Assembly: GCF_009724685.1 (NCBI RefSeq)
Contig: NZ_WMEF01000013.1
Location: 61,399-125,398, forward strand
DNA from: Lysinibacillus cavernae
Lineage (GTDB): Bacteria > Bacillota > Bacilli > Bacillales_A > Planococcaceae
DNA: 64,000 nucleotides
Direction of reading: 5' to 3'
Each line of letters starts with the position of its first letter. The stretch's first letter is position 1. The notes under the pieces are model-generated. The model had not been told where the DNA came from. It made no database searches and saw only the letters and a list, made by a program, of their open reading frames with translations. The position numbers were made by a program, and so were the translations under genes. Shown piece after piece: positions 8,775 through 22,950 of this stretch.

Positions 8775-8801
8775 TGTGCTTTAAATTAGAAAGAGAGGTG
8801 A

Positions 8802-9521
<720 letters not shown>

Positions 9522-9526
9522 TATAA

Positions 9527-9810
<284 letters not shown>

Positions 9811-9811
<1 letters not shown>

Positions 9812-9916
9812 TTCAGTTGAACACTGAATTTTACTAGTGGCGAAGCAGGATTCACCAGATGAAACTTCGCCCTTCATTTTGGAACAGATAAAAGCTATGT
9901 GTAAATATAGCTTTTT
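9811..9916 (+). other. Three hairpins between atpE and atpF
   Basis: ATTCAGT/ACTGAAT (9811-9829), GGCGAAG/CTTCGCC (9839-9871) and AAAGCTAT/ATAGCTTT (9891-9914), each followed by or lying near T-rich sequence. The gap is 173 bases, far larger than the other gaps of the operon. They may act as partial terminators or 3' stabilisers that raise atpE over downstream genes; this role is inferred. Confidence 0.55.
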
Positions 9917-9984
9917 AAAATAGGTAGTTTTTAAAGTTTTAAAATAATGTTGAAGTTAAAGCTCTTGAAGGGAGTGAAACAATC

Positions 9985-10506
9985 GTGTTTTTAGATTATC
10001 TTGTACTAGGTGCAGGCGCTAGTAAGTTTAATAGCGGAGACATCATCGCAACATTAGTTATCTTCTTATTATTAATGTTATTACTAAAGAAATTCGCTTG
10101 GGGTCCACTTATGGGCATCATGCAACAACGTGAAGAATTAGTAGCGAGCGAAATCGAAGCAGCTGAAAAAGCGCGCAAAGAATCGCACCAATTTTTAGAA
10201 GAACAAAAGAGCCTTCTTAAAGAAGCTCGTACGGAAGCACAATCGATTGTTGAAGGCGCTAAGAAGCAAGGCGAACTACAAAAAGAAGAAATTCTTACTG
10301 TAGCACGCAATGAAGCAAATCGCTTAAAAGAATCGGCTTTACGTGAAATTGAGTCTGAAAAAGAAAAAGCTATTGCAGCTGTACGTGATGAAGTCGTTTC
10401 ATTATCTGTACTTGCAGCATCTAAAGTCCTTAGCAAAGAGATTTCTGAGGCAGACAACCGTGCTCTAATTGAAGAGACGATTGCGAAGGCAGGGGAAGCT
10501 CGATGA
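9985..10506 (+). CDS. atpF: ATP synthase subunit b
   Basis: The 173-residue peripheral stalk subunit: one N-terminal membrane helix (about 17-37, with [15 protein letters not shown]) followed by a long charged coiled coil rich in Glu, Lys, Ala and Arg. Two copies link subunit a to delta and the F1 head. The start is a GTG at 9985 after AAGGGAGTG. The stop overlaps the atpH start by four bases (ATGA), suggesting coupled translation. Confidence 0.95.
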   Translation: MFLDYLVLGAGASKFNSGDIIATLVIFLLLMLLLKKFAWGPLMGIMQQREELVASEIEAAEKARKESHQFLEEQKSLLKEARTEAQSIVEGAKKQGELQKEEILTVARNEANRLKESALREIESEKEKAIAAVRDEVVSLSVLAASKVLSKEISEADNRALIEETIAKAGEAR

Positions 10507-11039
10507 GTAATTCAACTGTAGCAAAACGTTACGCTCAAGCGCTTTTTAAATTAGCGCAACAAAAAAATAGTATTACTGAAGTTGGAGCTGACTTAAGCGA
10601 ACTAACAAAAGTAATTAAAGAATCTCCTGATTTTTTAACGCTTTTAAATGCACCTAAGTTCTCCATCGACCGTAAAAAACAAATGGTAGCTGAAATCTTT
10701 ACTGGTGCAACACCAGAAGTTTTACACACAGTTCAACTTTTAGTTGAGAAAAAACGTGTAGACGAGATGAAGCTAATCGCTAAGACATATGCTGAGCTTG
10801 CTGCACAAGCACAAGGCACTGCAAATGCAACTGTATTTTCAACACGTGCACTTTCTGCTGAAGAAAGCGCTAATATTTCGCTAGCATTCGCGAAACTTGT
10901 TGGGAAACAATCATTAAACATTACAAACGAAATCGATCCATCTTTACTTGGTGGTATTCGTGTTCAAATCGGTAACCATATTTATGATAGCTCAGTAGTA
11001 AATAAACTAGAGCGTCTAAAACGTGAATTAATCGGTTAA
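10503..11039 (+). CDS. atpH: ATP synthase subunit delta
   Basis: A 178-residue F1 stator subunit (OSCP family) that ties subunit b to the top of the alpha/beta hexamer. It has the helical N-terminal domain starting [17 protein letters not shown] and the C-terminal motif [13 protein letters not shown] near residue 145. Translation is probably coupled to atpF through the ATGA overlap. Normal length and order. Confidence 0.95.
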   Translation: MSNSTVAKRYAQALFKLAQQKNSITEVGADLSELTKVIKESPDFLTLLNAPKFSIDRKKQMVAEIFTGATPEVLHTVQLLVEKKRVDEMKLIAKTYAELAAQAQGTANATVFSTRALSAEESANISLAFAKLVGKQSLNITNEIDPSLLGGIRVQIGNHIYDSSVVNKLERLKRELIG

Positions 11040-11055
11040 TAATTTAGAAATGTGA

Positions 11056-12576
<1,521 letters not shown>

Positions 12577-12599
12577 GCTCTAACTAGTCACTTGATTAA

Positions 12600-14946
<2,347 letters not shown>

Positions 14947-14952
14947 TACTAG

Positions 14953-15378
<426 letters not shown>

Positions 15379-15387
15379 TTCATTTTT

Positions 15388-15418
15388 AACGGGCAGATAT
15401 AGCATCTGCCCGTTTTTT
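15388..15418 (+). terminator. Terminator of the atp operon
   Basis: ACGGGCAGA (15389-15397) pairs with TCTGCCCGT (15405-15413), followed by T5. GC-rich 9-bp stem. Confidence 0.95.
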
Positions 15419-15459
15419 AAGATAAAGCAACAAATTAAAGGTGAAATGGAGGAGATAGC

Positions 15460-15699
15460 ATGGAACTATATGAAGCGATAGGACAAGAAGCTTTATTAGG
15501 TATTTTATCGCATCTGTTTTTTATTGCTATTACTTTTTACGCATTACAAGCTTTTATGGTCGATAAACTATTTAAGAAGAATAGAGTTTTTCAAATTCAG
15601 CTCATATATATTTTACTAAGTATTGTGATAGGCTCAGCAGTATCTAATTTTTTTCTTCAAATATCTAGTTGGTCTGGCAAACTCCCATATTTATTTTAA
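15460..15699 (+). CDS. ywzB: DUF1146 family membrane protein (YwzB-like)
   Basis: A 79-residue protein with two hydrophobic segments (about 13-33 and 45-66) and the sequence FYALQAFMVDKLFKK between them, typical of DUF1146. No function is known to me. Orthologues sit between the atp operon and murAA in Bacillaceae. TGGAGGA precedes the ATG. The genes ywmA/ywmB found next in B. subtilis are not present here. Confidence 0.8.
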   Translation: MELYEAIGQEALLGILSHLFFIAITFYALQAFMVDKLFKKNRVFQIQLIYILLSIVIGSAVSNFFLQISSWSGKLPYLF

Positions 15700-16154
15700 A
15701 AGATCGACTTTGGCTTCTATATTTAACAAGATTTATCCGTCTACATACTTCAAAGGACTTTATAATACCATTTGTGCGGCCCTTTGAACTATGTAAAAAT
15801 GCTTATCAAGTACACCTTGACGTAATGATAAGATTTCTAATTGTACTTGCACATTTGAATCCTTGTAAAATCCATGACCCATCTTCTTTTTGTCTTTCAC
15901 ACGAAAATATGGAGTTAAAAGTTGTTTTTTGTACATATATCTTTGGGTATGTATTAGAAGTGAACGGGTTATTGGTCATTCACAAAAAAAAAATGGTAGC
16001 GTACAATAAATAAATAGCAAAATATCTAATAATGCCTTAAAATAGTGATTTGGACGCTTGAACGAGCGTTAGAAAAGTTGTACTATAGAGTTGTTTGTTT
16101 ACTGATTATGACATTATACTTCTTTTTAAAATAAAAATTCGATAGGTTAATAGA
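15700..16154. other. Intergenic region before murA
   Basis: About 455 bases without a convincing gene. An ORF of 114 codons (15669-16013) overlaps the end of ywzB in another frame but lacks a ribosome binding site and has an erratic composition, so I reject it. A small hairpin ACGCT/AGCGT lies at 16053-16068 and a promoter candidate at 16091-16120. Confidence 0.5.
16091..16120 (+). promoter_or_regulatory. Candidate sigma-A promoter of murA
   Basis: TTGTTT (16091-16096), 18 bases, TATACT (16115-16120), about 55 bases before the murA start. Confidence 0.4.
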
Positions 16155-16175
16155 TTGAATTCGGAGGGACATAGG

Positions 16176-17486
16176 GTGGATAAAATAATAGTGACTGGCG
16201 GCCAAAAACTACAGGGGAAAGTACGTGTAGAGGGCGCAAAAAATGCAGTGTTACCAATCCTTGCGGCAGCTTTACTTGCTTCAAAAGGAGAAAATGTAAT
16301 TAAAGAAGTCCCTAATTTAGCAGACGTCTTTACAATAAATGAAGTACTTAAAAGTTTAAACGCAGCAGTTACATATATACCTGAGGATAATGCCGTATAT
16401 ATAGATGCAACAAAAGAACTTTCAAGTGAAGCTCAATTTGAATTTGTTAGCAAAATGCGTGCGTCCATTTTAGTAATGGGTTCACTACTTGCTCGTAATG
16501 GATATGCTCGTGTTGCGCTTCCAGGAGGCTGTGCAATCGGTTCTCGCCCAATTGAATTACACTTAAAGGGCTTCGAAGCGATGGGTGCAAAAATTTCATT
16601 TGGTCACGGTTATGTTGAGGCAAAAACTGAAGGTCGTTTAAAAGGGGCTAATGTGTATTTAGACTTCCCAAGTGTTGGTGCGACTGAAAATATTATGACA
16701 GCTGCATCTCTAGCAAAAGGGACAACTGTGATTGAAAATGCCGCAAAAGAGCCTGAAATCGTAGATCTTGCAAACTTCATTAATAGTATGGGTGGCCGTG
16801 TAATCGGTGCAGGTACAAATACGATTCGTATCGAAGGAGTCGATACATTATATGGCGTAGAGCATCATATTATTCCCGATCGTATTGAGGCTGGTACATT
16901 TATGGTAGCAGCGGCTATTACTAAGGGAGATGTAGTCATTGAAAATGCAGTTCCAGAGCATATGACAGCTTTAATTGCTAAGATGCGTGAAATGGGCGTA
17001 GAAATTATCGAATTGGATGAAGGAATCCGTGTACGTGTTCCTCATACATTAAAAGCTGTTGACATCAAAACGATGCCACATCCAGGATTCCCAACAGATA
17101 TGCAATCACAGATGATGGCTTTAATGTTAACTGCAGAAGGTACGAGTATTATTACAGAAACGGTTTTTGAAAATCGTTTTATGCATGTTGAGGAGTTCCG
17201 TCGCATGAATGCTGGTGCTAAAATAGAAGGACGCTCTGTGTTTATTGAGGGGCCGGTTGATCTTCAGGGAGCTGAAGTAATGGCAACGGATTTACGAGCT
17301 GCGGCTGCACTAATTTTAGCAGGTCTTGTATCTGAAGGAATTACACGTGTTACAAAGCTTTACCATTTAGATCGTGGTTATGTTGATTTCCATGGTAAAT
17401 TAGCATCACTTGGTGCCAATATTGAACGAATTACTGAAGAAGTTATGACAGAAGAAGACACAACAGTTGAATTACCTACAAACTAA
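16176..17486 (+). CDS. murA: UDP-N-acetylglucosamine 1-carboxyvinyltransferase
   Basis: MurA catalyses the first committed step of peptidoglycan synthesis, transferring enolpyruvate from PEP to UDP-GlcNAc in the cytosol. Length is 436 residues, as in B. subtilis MurAA. Lys22-Asn23 lie in GAKNAVLP; the catalytic and fosfomycin-reactive cysteine is in [10 protein letters not shown] near residue 117. The GTG at 16176 follows TCGGAGGG and gives [13 protein letters not shown], the family start; the in-frame TTG at 16155 would place that site inside the gene. It precedes spoIID as in Bacillaceae but is separated by a terminator. Confidence 0.97.
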   Translation: MDKIIVTGGQKLQGKVRVEGAKNAVLPILAAALLASKGENVIKEVPNLADVFTINEVLKSLNAAVTYIPEDNAVYIDATKELSSEAQFEFVSKMRASILVMGSLLARNGYARVALPGGCAIGSRPIELHLKGFEAMGAKISFGHGYVEAKTEGRLKGANVYLDFPSVGATENIMTAASLAKGTTVIENAAKEPEIVDLANFINSMGGRVIGAGTNTIRIEGVDTLYGVEHHIIPDRIEAGTFMVAAAITKGDVVIENAVPEHMTALIAKMREMGVEIIELDEGIRVRVPHTLKAVDIKTMPHPGFPTDMQSQMMALMLTAEGTSIITETVFENRFMHVEEFRRMNAGAKIEGRSVFIEGPVDLQGAEVMATDLRAAAALILAGLVSEGITRVTKLYHLDRGYVDFHGKLASLGANIERITEEVMTEEDTTVELPTN

Positions 17487-17496
17487 ATTCATTATA

Positions 17497-17530
17497 AAAC
17501 CCTTTGCTTTTTTAGCAGAGGGTTTTTGTT
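17497..17530 (+). terminator. Terminator after murA
   Basis: AAACCCTTTGCT (17497-17508) pairs with AGCAGAGGGTTT (with one mismatch) and runs into T5. Confidence 0.85.
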
Positions 17531-17533
17531 TTC

Positions 17534-17562
17534 TCATAACTAAAAGAAACCCAGCATATTAT
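17534..17562 (+). promoter_or_regulatory. Candidate sigma-E promoter of spoIID
   Basis: TCATAAC (17534-17540), 14 bases, CATATTAT (17555-17562). The sigma-E consensus is about KMATATT-N14-CATACAnT. The predicted transcript start is near 17569, at the spoIID initiation codon. Confidence 0.5.
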
Positions 17563-17567
17563 TCCTT

Positions 17568-18506
17568 ATGAAAAAATGGATGATTAGTATAGGTGTCATT
17601 TGTTTAATTGGAGCATTATATATGCTTCCTATAGTAGGGTTTAGCGAAAGACAGGAGGTTGTAAAACTTCCAACTAAAGATGAGAATGCTTGTGAAATAT
17701 TTATAGAAGTGGAGGGACAAGAAGAAAAAATCCCTTTGGAGACGTATATTACAGGTGTAGTTGCTGCGGAAATGCCTGTTTCCTTTAAAAAAGAGGCATT
17801 GAAAGCACAAGCAATTGCAGCACGAACATATGCGTTGAAAACGACAAATTACGGTAAAAAGGCAATTGCTCCAACTGTTGCAAGACAAGTATTTTATGAT
17901 GAAGAGCAAAGAAAGGCGAATTGGGCTAGCAATTTCCTGGGAAATGAAAAGAAAATTGTCGAAGCTATCAATGAAACGAAAGGACAAGTTCTTCTTTATA
18001 ATAATGATCTAATTACAGCTATGTTTCACTCAACAAGTAATGGGAAAACAGAAAGTGCTTATGGCTATGGTGGAAATGAAATTCCATATTTGCAAAGTGT
18101 TGCAAGTGTATCAGATCAAACATCACCAAAGTTTGAGGCAGAGCAAGAGTGGACACTAGCACAATGGAATAAGTTATGGCCTGTACAATGGCAACCTAAT
18201 GATTTTAATCGAATACAGCTATTTAATAATGACTCAGGGCGAGTAGAGCGATTGCAGTTAGGGAATACTGTTTGGACAGGAAGAGAGGTCCGAACTCTCC
18301 TTGGCATACCATCAACTGATTTTACAATTGACTATAATGCCAATACAAGAAAGGTTCATGTGAAAACACAAGGCTATGGTCATGGAGTGGGAATGAGCCA
18401 ATACGGAGCAGAAGCAATGGCGAATGAAGGAAAAAAAGCTACCGAAATTTTACACTATTATTATCAAGATATTGAAATAAAAAAAATAGATGCATGTTTA
18501 AAATAA
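17568..18506 (+). CDS. spoIID: Stage II sporulation protein D (lytic transglycosylase)
   Basis: SpoIID is made in the mother cell and cuts septal peptidoglycan with SpoIIM and SpoIIP to drive engulfment. The 312-residue protein has an N-terminal membrane anchor (about 5-23) and the conserved core with the catalytic glutamate in TGVVAAEMPVSFKKEALKAQA, then AARTYAL, and the C-terminal GHGVGMSQYGA. It is somewhat shorter than the B. subtilis protein. No ribosome binding site is visible before the ATG at 17568; an in-frame ATG at 17580 is the alternative but would remove part of the positive N-terminal region. See the sigma-E candidate just upstream. Confidence 0.95.
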   Translation: MKKWMISIGVICLIGALYMLPIVGFSERQEVVKLPTKDENACEIFIEVEGQEEKIPLETYITGVVAAEMPVSFKKEALKAQAIAARTYALKTTNYGKKAIAPTVARQVFYDEEQRKANWASNFLGNEKKIVEAINETKGQVLLYNNDLITAMFHSTSNGKTESAYGYGGNEIPYLQSVASVSDQTSPKFEAEQEWTLAQWNKLWPVQWQPNDFNRIQLFNNDSGRVERLQLGNTVWTGREVRTLLGIPSTDFTIDYNANTRKVHVKTQGYGHGVGMSQYGAEAMANEGKKATEILHYYYQDIEIKKIDACLK

Positions 18507-18509
18507 CTT

Positions 18510-18532
18510 CTAGTTGTTCACACTGCAACTAG
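18510..18532 (+). other. Hairpin touching the spoIIQ ribosome binding site
   Basis: CTAGTTG (18510-18516) pairs with CAACTAG (18526-18532). The 3' arm covers the first bases of AGAGGTGATG, so it may modestly affect spoIIQ translation. Confidence 0.35.
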
Positions 18533-18543
18533 AGGTGATGAAA

Positions 18544-19221
18544 ATGAGAGAGGATAAAAATAATAAAACTTCTCAAAACCAAGATCCAAATCAAAAGGAA
18601 AATGGTCAATTACAAAAGAAACCGTGGTTTTGGCCAGCAGTTTACACAGGTGGTGCACTAGTTCTAGCAGGATTGTTATTTGGTTACAATAGTCTCGTAT
18701 CAAAAGTAGAAGAGGCTCCGCTACCAGATTTAGCTGAAGTAGATCCAGGTCCTGTAGTAGAAACAAATGCTCGAACTGAAAACATGATGTACCCATTCAA
18801 AGAAGAGAATTTTAGTAAAGTACAAGTTTTACAAGAATTTTATGAGCTAGAGGCAAATGAAGAGTCACGTGAGAATGCACTAATGGTATTTAATCAAACA
18901 TTTACAACGTCTTCTGGTATCTCTATTGCTATGAATGGTGAAGAATTTGAAGTACTAGCTGCTATGAGTGGTAAAGTACTAGAGGTAAAACTAGACGCAT
19001 TTACAGGCAATAAGATTGTGATTGAGCATCCAAATGGTATGCAAACACACTATAGCTCTGTAAAAGATATCGCTGTCAAAGAAGGCGATGAGGTAACACA
19101 AGGTCAGGCATTAGGAAAAGCGACTGACAATGAGTGGAATCAAGCGGCTGGCGTCCATATGCATTTCGAAGTTCTTGAAAACGGAAAATATATTAATCCG
19201 AAAAAATTACTAGCTTTTTAA
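18544..19221 (+). CDS. spoIIQ: Stage II sporulation protein Q (degenerate M23 peptidase)
   Basis: SpoIIQ is made in the forespore and forms a trans-septal complex with SpoIIIAH of the mother cell during engulfment. The 225-residue protein has a charged cytosolic N terminus, one membrane helix (about 31-52) and a LytM/M23 domain. HMHFEV, one half of the zinc site, is present, but the usual first histidine is replaced (TSSGISIAM), so enzymatic activity is not expected, as in B. subtilis SpoIIQ. The ATG at 18544 follows AGAGGTGA. It lies 37 bases after spoIID; the two act on opposite sides of the septum, so a separate forespore promoter is expected though I could not see one clearly. Confidence 0.9.
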   Translation: MREDKNNKTSQNQDPNQKENGQLQKKPWFWPAVYTGGALVLAGLLFGYNSLVSKVEEAPLPDLAEVDPGPVVETNARTENMMYPFKEENFSKVQVLQEFYELEANEESRENALMVFNQTFTTSSGISIAMNGEEFEVLAAMSGKVLEVKLDAFTGNKIVIEHPNGMQTHYSSVKDIAVKEGDEVTQGQALGKATDNEWNQAAGVHMHFEVLENGKYINPKKLLAF

Positions 19222-19237
19222 TCCGAAAAGCTAGTAA
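19207..19237 (+). other. Perfect hairpin over the spoIIQ stop codon
   Basis: TTACTAGCTTTT (19207-19218) and AAAAGCTAGTAA (19226-19237), a 12-bp perfect stem with a 7-base loop that contains the stop codon. No T run follows on this strand, so it is more likely a 3' stabiliser than a classical terminator. Confidence 0.6.
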
Positions 19238-19377
19238 CGCATAAAAAATCAGCATTTTATCAGGAAAATGCAAAACGTGTTCTGAATAGCTTTGTCCTTA
19301 CATAAGGTGAAGAAATGCGCAAATGTGCATCTGATTGCCAAAGCATTTTGTGAAATTGTGTGGAAAGGACGAAGAAC

Positions 19378-19638
19378 GTGCATGAGCACATTCGGAAGCG
19401 CTGCATACGCCTCGGTGAATTACTGATTGAGACGCGTGAGACTGTGCGTGTCCTCGCGAAAATGACTGGTTATTCAAAAAGTACGGTGCACAAAGATTTA
19501 ACAGAGCGATTACCAACAATTCATGAAGGATTAGCTGACCAAGTGAAAGAAATACTCGCCTACCATAAGGCCGTACGTCATATTCGTGGAGGAGAAGCAA
19601 CGAAAAACAAGTGGAAAGAAAGAGCGAGTCATGAGTGA
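19378..19638 (+). CDS. spoIIID: Stage III sporulation transcriptional regulator SpoIIID
   Basis: SpoIIID is a small DNA-binding protein that redirects mother-cell sigma-E transcription and leads to sigma-K. The 86-residue product has the helix-turn-helix VRVLAKMTGYSKSTVHKDL and the following ERLPTIHEGLADQVKEIL, almost identical to the family, and ends RHIRGGEATKNKWKERA. The GTG at 19378 follows AAAGGACG and gives VHEHIRKRC, matching the usual N terminus; the in-frame codon at 19360 is rejected. Position between spoIIQ and mbl is as in Bacillaceae. A terminator overlaps its stop codon. Confidence 0.95.
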   Translation: MHEHIRKRCIRLGELLIETRETVRVLAKMTGYSKSTVHKDLTERLPTIHEGLADQVKEILAYHKAVRHIRGGEATKNKWKERASHE

Positions 19639-19651
19639 TTCGTTCTTTTTT
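19619..19651 (+). terminator. Terminator overlapping the spoIIID stop codon
   Basis: AAAGAGCGAGTCA (19619-19631), loop TGAG, TGATTCGTTCTTT (19636-19648): 13 pairs with two G-U, then T. The TGA stop at 19636-19638 lies in the stem. Confidence 0.85.
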
Positions 19652-19767
19652 GTTGTGTTGGAGAAGCATAATAGCTGTTTTCAAAGGAATAGTAATTCTA
19701 TATTATAGCCGTTCATAGCATGAAAAGAAAACAGTCTTATTCACTAAATTTAGGTGAAATTACCAAT

Positions 19768-19787
19768 AGAATATGATAAAATATTCT
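19768..19787. promoter_or_regulatory. Inverted repeat upstream of mbl
   Basis: AGAATAT-GATAAA-ATATTCT, a perfect 7-bp inverted repeat 60 bases before mbl. It overlaps weak -10-like sequences (TATGAT, TAAAAT) and may be an operator or promoter part; the -35 match is poor. Confidence 0.35.
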
Positions 19788-19847
19788 AGATAAAGAGATA
19801 AAATGAACGTTATGTAGTTGGAACTGGCGGGAAGGAGAAATTATAGA

Positions 19848-20843
19848 ATGTTTTCGAAAGATATTGGCATTGACTTAGGAACTGCGAACGTATTAATCCA
19901 CGTTAAAGGAAAAGGGATCGTCCTAAATGAACCATCTGTTGTGGCGATTGATAAAAAAACAAACAAAGTATTAGCGGTAGGGGAAGAAGCTCGCCAAATG
20001 GTAGGGAGAACGCCAGGTAATATCACAGCAATTCGCCCACTAAGAGATGGAGTCATTGCAGATTTTGATGTGACAGAGGCGATGTTAAGACATTTCATCA
20101 ATAAATTAAACGTAAAAGGATTTTTGGCAAAGCCACGAATTTTAATTTGCTGTCCAACGAACATTACAAGTGTTGAGCAAAAAGCTATCCGTGAAGCTGC
20201 AGAAAAATCTGGTGGTAAAAAAGTATATCTAGAGGAAGAACCAAAAGTGGCAGCAATCGGTGCAGGCATGGATATCTTCCAACCAAGCGGTAATATGGTA
20301 GTCGATATCGGTGGCGGAACAACAGATATCGCAGTTCTATCAATGGGTGATATTGTAACAAGTGAATCCATAAAAGTAGCAGGCGATGTGTTTGATAATG
20401 ATATTTTGCAATATATTAAAAAAGAATATAAATTGCTAATTGGTGAACGTACAGCAGAAGCAATCAAGATGACAATCGGTACAGTTTTCAAGGGTAGCCG
20501 TAATGATACAATGGATATTCGTGGTCGTGATATGGTAACAGGCTTACCACGTACAATTTCAATCCATTCTGAGGAAATTGAACGTGCATTACACGAATCT
20601 GTAGCGATGATTGTCCAATCAGCAAAAAATGTCTTAGAAAAAACACCACCTGAGCTTTCAGCTGATATCATTGACCGTGGCGTTATTATTACTGGTGGCG
20701 GTGCATTACTACATGGAATGGATCAGCTATTAATAGAAGAGTTAAAAGTTCCTGTCTTCATTGCAGAGAGACCTATGGATTGTGTAGCTATTGGTACAGG
20801 CATTATGCTGGAAAATATTGATCGTGTGCCAGCATCCTTATAA
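19848..20843 (+). CDS. mbl: Rod shape-determining actin homologue Mbl
   Basis: Mbl is an MreB-type actin that forms filaments under the membrane and directs cell wall synthesis along the cylinder. The 331-residue protein has the actin phosphate loops DIGIDLGTANV and VVDIGGGTTDIAV, and the adenosine motif ITGGGALLHGMD. Similarity from FSKDIGIDLGTANVLIHVKGKG onward is specific to Mbl and not MreB or MreBH, supported by its position after spoIIID. The ATG at 19848 follows GAAGGAGAAA. mbl and the following flagellar genes are closely spaced and probably co-transcribed. Confidence 0.96.
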   Translation: MFSKDIGIDLGTANVLIHVKGKGIVLNEPSVVAIDKKTNKVLAVGEEARQMVGRTPGNITAIRPLRDGVIADFDVTEAMLRHFINKLNVKGFLAKPRILICCPTNITSVEQKAIREAAEKSGGKKVYLEEEPKVAAIGAGMDIFQPSGNMVVDIGGGTTDIAVLSMGDIVTSESIKVAGDVFDNDILQYIKKEYKLLIGERTAEAIKMTIGTVFKGSRNDTMDIRGRDMVTGLPRTISIHSEEIERALHESVAMIVQSAKNVLEKTPPELSADIIDRGVIITGGGALLHGMDQLLIEELKVPVFIAERPMDCVAIGTGIMLENIDRVPASL

Positions 20844-20864
20844 AAATAAAATGAGGTGATTTCT

Positions 20865-21698
20865 TTGTTTAAAGGGTTTTATACAGTTGCAACAGGTATG
20901 ATCACGCAACAAAGAAGAACAGAATTACTAAGCAATAATTTATCCAATGCGAATACGCCAGGATTTAAGGCAGATCAATCAACAATTCGCTCGTTCCCAG
21001 ACATGCTGATGTCTAGTATTGGAAAGACAAATGCTCCCGCCAATCAACAAGCTGGCGCTGAATATATGAGTCAAGTAGGAGCTTTAAATACAGGGACATA
21101 TTTACAAGAAACATTGCCAAATTACATACAAGGCCAAATCTACAACACTGATTTTACAACAGATATGGCATTAATCGATGGAAATTTACCACAAAATGAA
21201 GATGGTGTTACAGGCTCAATTTTCTTCCGTCTTGAACATCCAGCTGGTGGTGAAGCCTATACACGTAATGGTAATTTCACGTTAGATGGTCAAGGCTATT
21301 TAGTAAATGGTCAAGGTCTATACGTACTAAATGATGCAGGACAACGTATCCAGCTACCAAATGATGATTTTCGCCTCGATGAAAGTGGAGCCATTTTTGT
21401 GAATGATCAGCAGGTAGCACGTGTTGGTGTATCATTTGCTGCGAATCCGAACATGCTACTTAAACAGGATAATGGCCTCATTCGTACACAAAATGGTGAG
21501 AACTTACCAACAGCCTATGGAGCGAATGGCGTTTCCTTTACACTACGTCAAAACTATTTAGAAGGTTCAAACGTAGATTCTAGTCGCACTATGACAGATT
21601 TAATGACAGCCTACCGTGCGTTTGAAGCAAACCAAAAAGTATTACAAGCTTATGATCGCAGTATGGAAAAGGCTGTTAATGAAATCGGAAAAATTTAA
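20865..21698 (+). CDS. flhO: Flagellar hook-basal body protein FlhO (FlgF/FlgG family)
   Basis: A 277-residue rod/hook-type axial protein secreted through the flagellar export apparatus. It has the N-terminal rod signature LLSNNLSNANTPGFKADQ and the C-terminal helix MTDLMTAYRAFEANQKVLQAYD found in FlgF/FlgG relatives. The TTG at 20865 follows GAGGTGA and gives FKGFYTVATGM like B. subtilis FlhO; the in-frame GTG at 20856 overlaps the site. It lies 21 bases after mbl and 25 before flhP, as in B. subtilis. Confidence 0.92.
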   Translation: MFKGFYTVATGMITQQRRTELLSNNLSNANTPGFKADQSTIRSFPDMLMSSIGKTNAPANQQAGAEYMSQVGALNTGTYLQETLPNYIQGQIYNTDFTTDMALIDGNLPQNEDGVTGSIFFRLEHPAGGEAYTRNGNFTLDGQGYLVNGQGLYVLNDAGQRIQLPNDDFRLDESGAIFVNDQQVARVGVSFAANPNMLLKQDNGLIRTQNGENLPTAYGANGVSFTLRQNYLEGSNVDSSRTMTDLMTAYRAFEANQKVLQAYDRSMEKAVNEIGKI

Positions 21699-21723
21699 TG
21701 GGCGAACAGGAGGCGTTTTATAA

Positions 21724-22563
21724 ATGCTACGTACAATGATTACGGCAACGAACACAATGGGCCAATTACAAAATAAACTTGATACGATTAGTAATAACAT
21801 TGCCAATAGCAGTACAACAGGTTTTAAATCGAAGGAAGCATCTTTTAATGAACTACTTTATCAGCAATTTAATAATGATAAGCAGGATCGTGCTGAGCGT
21901 CAAACACCTGTTGGTATTCGTTATGGATCTGGTGCAATGCTGGGACAAATTAAATCCAATGAAAAGCAAGGTTCATTACAAACAACTAATCGAGATTTAG
22001 ACTTCGCTTTTACAAAGGCAAAACAATATTTCAATATTTTAATGCCAAATGGTGAAAATGGAACCGAAACAGTGTATACTCGACAAGGTGACTTTTATTT
22101 ATCGCCGTTAAATAACGGGACAGTCATGCTAGTAACGGCAGAGGGTTATCCCGTAGCTAATGCAGCAGGACAAGCCATTACATTACCGGATACTGTTAAA
22201 AGCTTTGCCGTCCGAGAAGGTGGCGTATTAGAAGCATCTTATCCAAATGGCGATATCATTCGTACGGACTTAGCCGTAACTGAATTCCAAAAGCCGCAAG
22301 TAATGGAACATATCACAGGTTCGTATGTTGGGTTACCAGACAATCTAGCTGAACTAGGCTATACACAAGCAGACGTTCTGACAGAGCTAGTTGGTGCCAA
22401 TCGTCAACAAATCGGAATGCAAAGTGGTACATTAGAAATGTCCAATGTAAACCTATCGAAGGAAATGACAGAACTAATTCAAACACAACGTTCTTATCAA
22501 TTCAATGCAAGAACGGTTACATTAGCAGATCAAATGCTAGGACTAATAAACGGCATTCGATAA
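21724..22563 (+). CDS. flhP: Flagellar hook-basal body protein FlhP (FlgG family)
   Basis: A 279-residue distal-rod type protein, paralogue of FlhO. N-terminal motif TISNNIANSSTTGFKSKEA and C-terminal MSNVNLSKEMTELIQTQRSY are typical; both ends form helices packing in the rod. ACAGGAGG precedes the ATG. Co-transcription with flhO is likely. flhO/flhP lie apart from the main flagellar operon in Bacillaceae. Confidence 0.93.
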   Translation: MLRTMITATNTMGQLQNKLDTISNNIANSSTTGFKSKEASFNELLYQQFNNDKQDRAERQTPVGIRYGSGAMLGQIKSNEKQGSLQTTNRDLDFAFTKAKQYFNILMPNGENGTETVYTRQGDFYLSPLNNGTVMLVTAEGYPVANAAGQAITLPDTVKSFAVREGGVLEASYPNGDIIRTDLAVTEFQKPQVMEHITGSYVGLPDNLAELGYTQADVLTELVGANRQQIGMQSGTLEMSNVNLSKEMTELIQTQRSYQFNARTVTLADQMLGLINGIR

Positions 22564-22610
22564 AAAGTTATCCAAAAACACATAGTAAGGAATGAAGAGG
22601 AGTACAATCT

Positions 22611-22895
22611 ATGACTAACGATTCACGTCGACGTTCTGTGCCGACACAAGAAACCGATACGCAACCAGAAAAGAAAGAACGCCGCTCAAATGGAGAGCAA
22701 CGCGAGGTTCGATGGGTGCAAATCCGACTGATTCCGATTTGGTTACGCATTGTAATTGTTCTCGTCTTAGTCGTTGCTGCCGCAGCATTAGGCGCAATGT
22801 TTGGCTTCAGTGTTATTGGAGAAGGCAATGCTATGGATATTTTTAAATTTGAAACATGGCAACATATATTTGATATTATGAATGGTAAAGAATAA
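22611..22895 (+). CDS. Small membrane protein of the EpuA / DNA-directed RNA polymerase subunit beta family
   Basis: A 94-residue protein: basic and acidic N-terminal tail (about 1-38), one membrane helix (about 45-68, IVIVLVLVVAAAALGAMFGF), and a short end with the pattern IGEGNAMDIFKFETWQHIFDI that marks the EpuA-type family (PF11772). Databases often name it an RNA polymerase beta subunit because the name was carried over; it has no similarity to RpoB and sits in the membrane. Function unknown. GAAGAGGAG precedes the ATG. It lies between flhP and fabZ. Confidence 0.75.
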   Translation: MTNDSRRRSVPTQETDTQPEKKERRSNGEQREVRWVQIRLIPIWLRIVIVLVLVVAAAALGAMFGFSVIGEGNAMDIFKFETWQHIFDIMNGKE

Positions 22896-22950
22896 CATTA
22901 TTCTTTACCTTACTTTGTGTATACATACCTAAGTTTGAGGGGGAAATGAC

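Noticed and set aside
15669..16013. 114-codon ORF after ywzB
   Set aside because: It overlaps the end of ywzB in another frame, has no ribosome binding site and no family features.
19841..20671. 276-codon antisense ORF inside mbl
   Set aside because: It is the reverse shadow of a strongly conserved actin gene and has no start signals.
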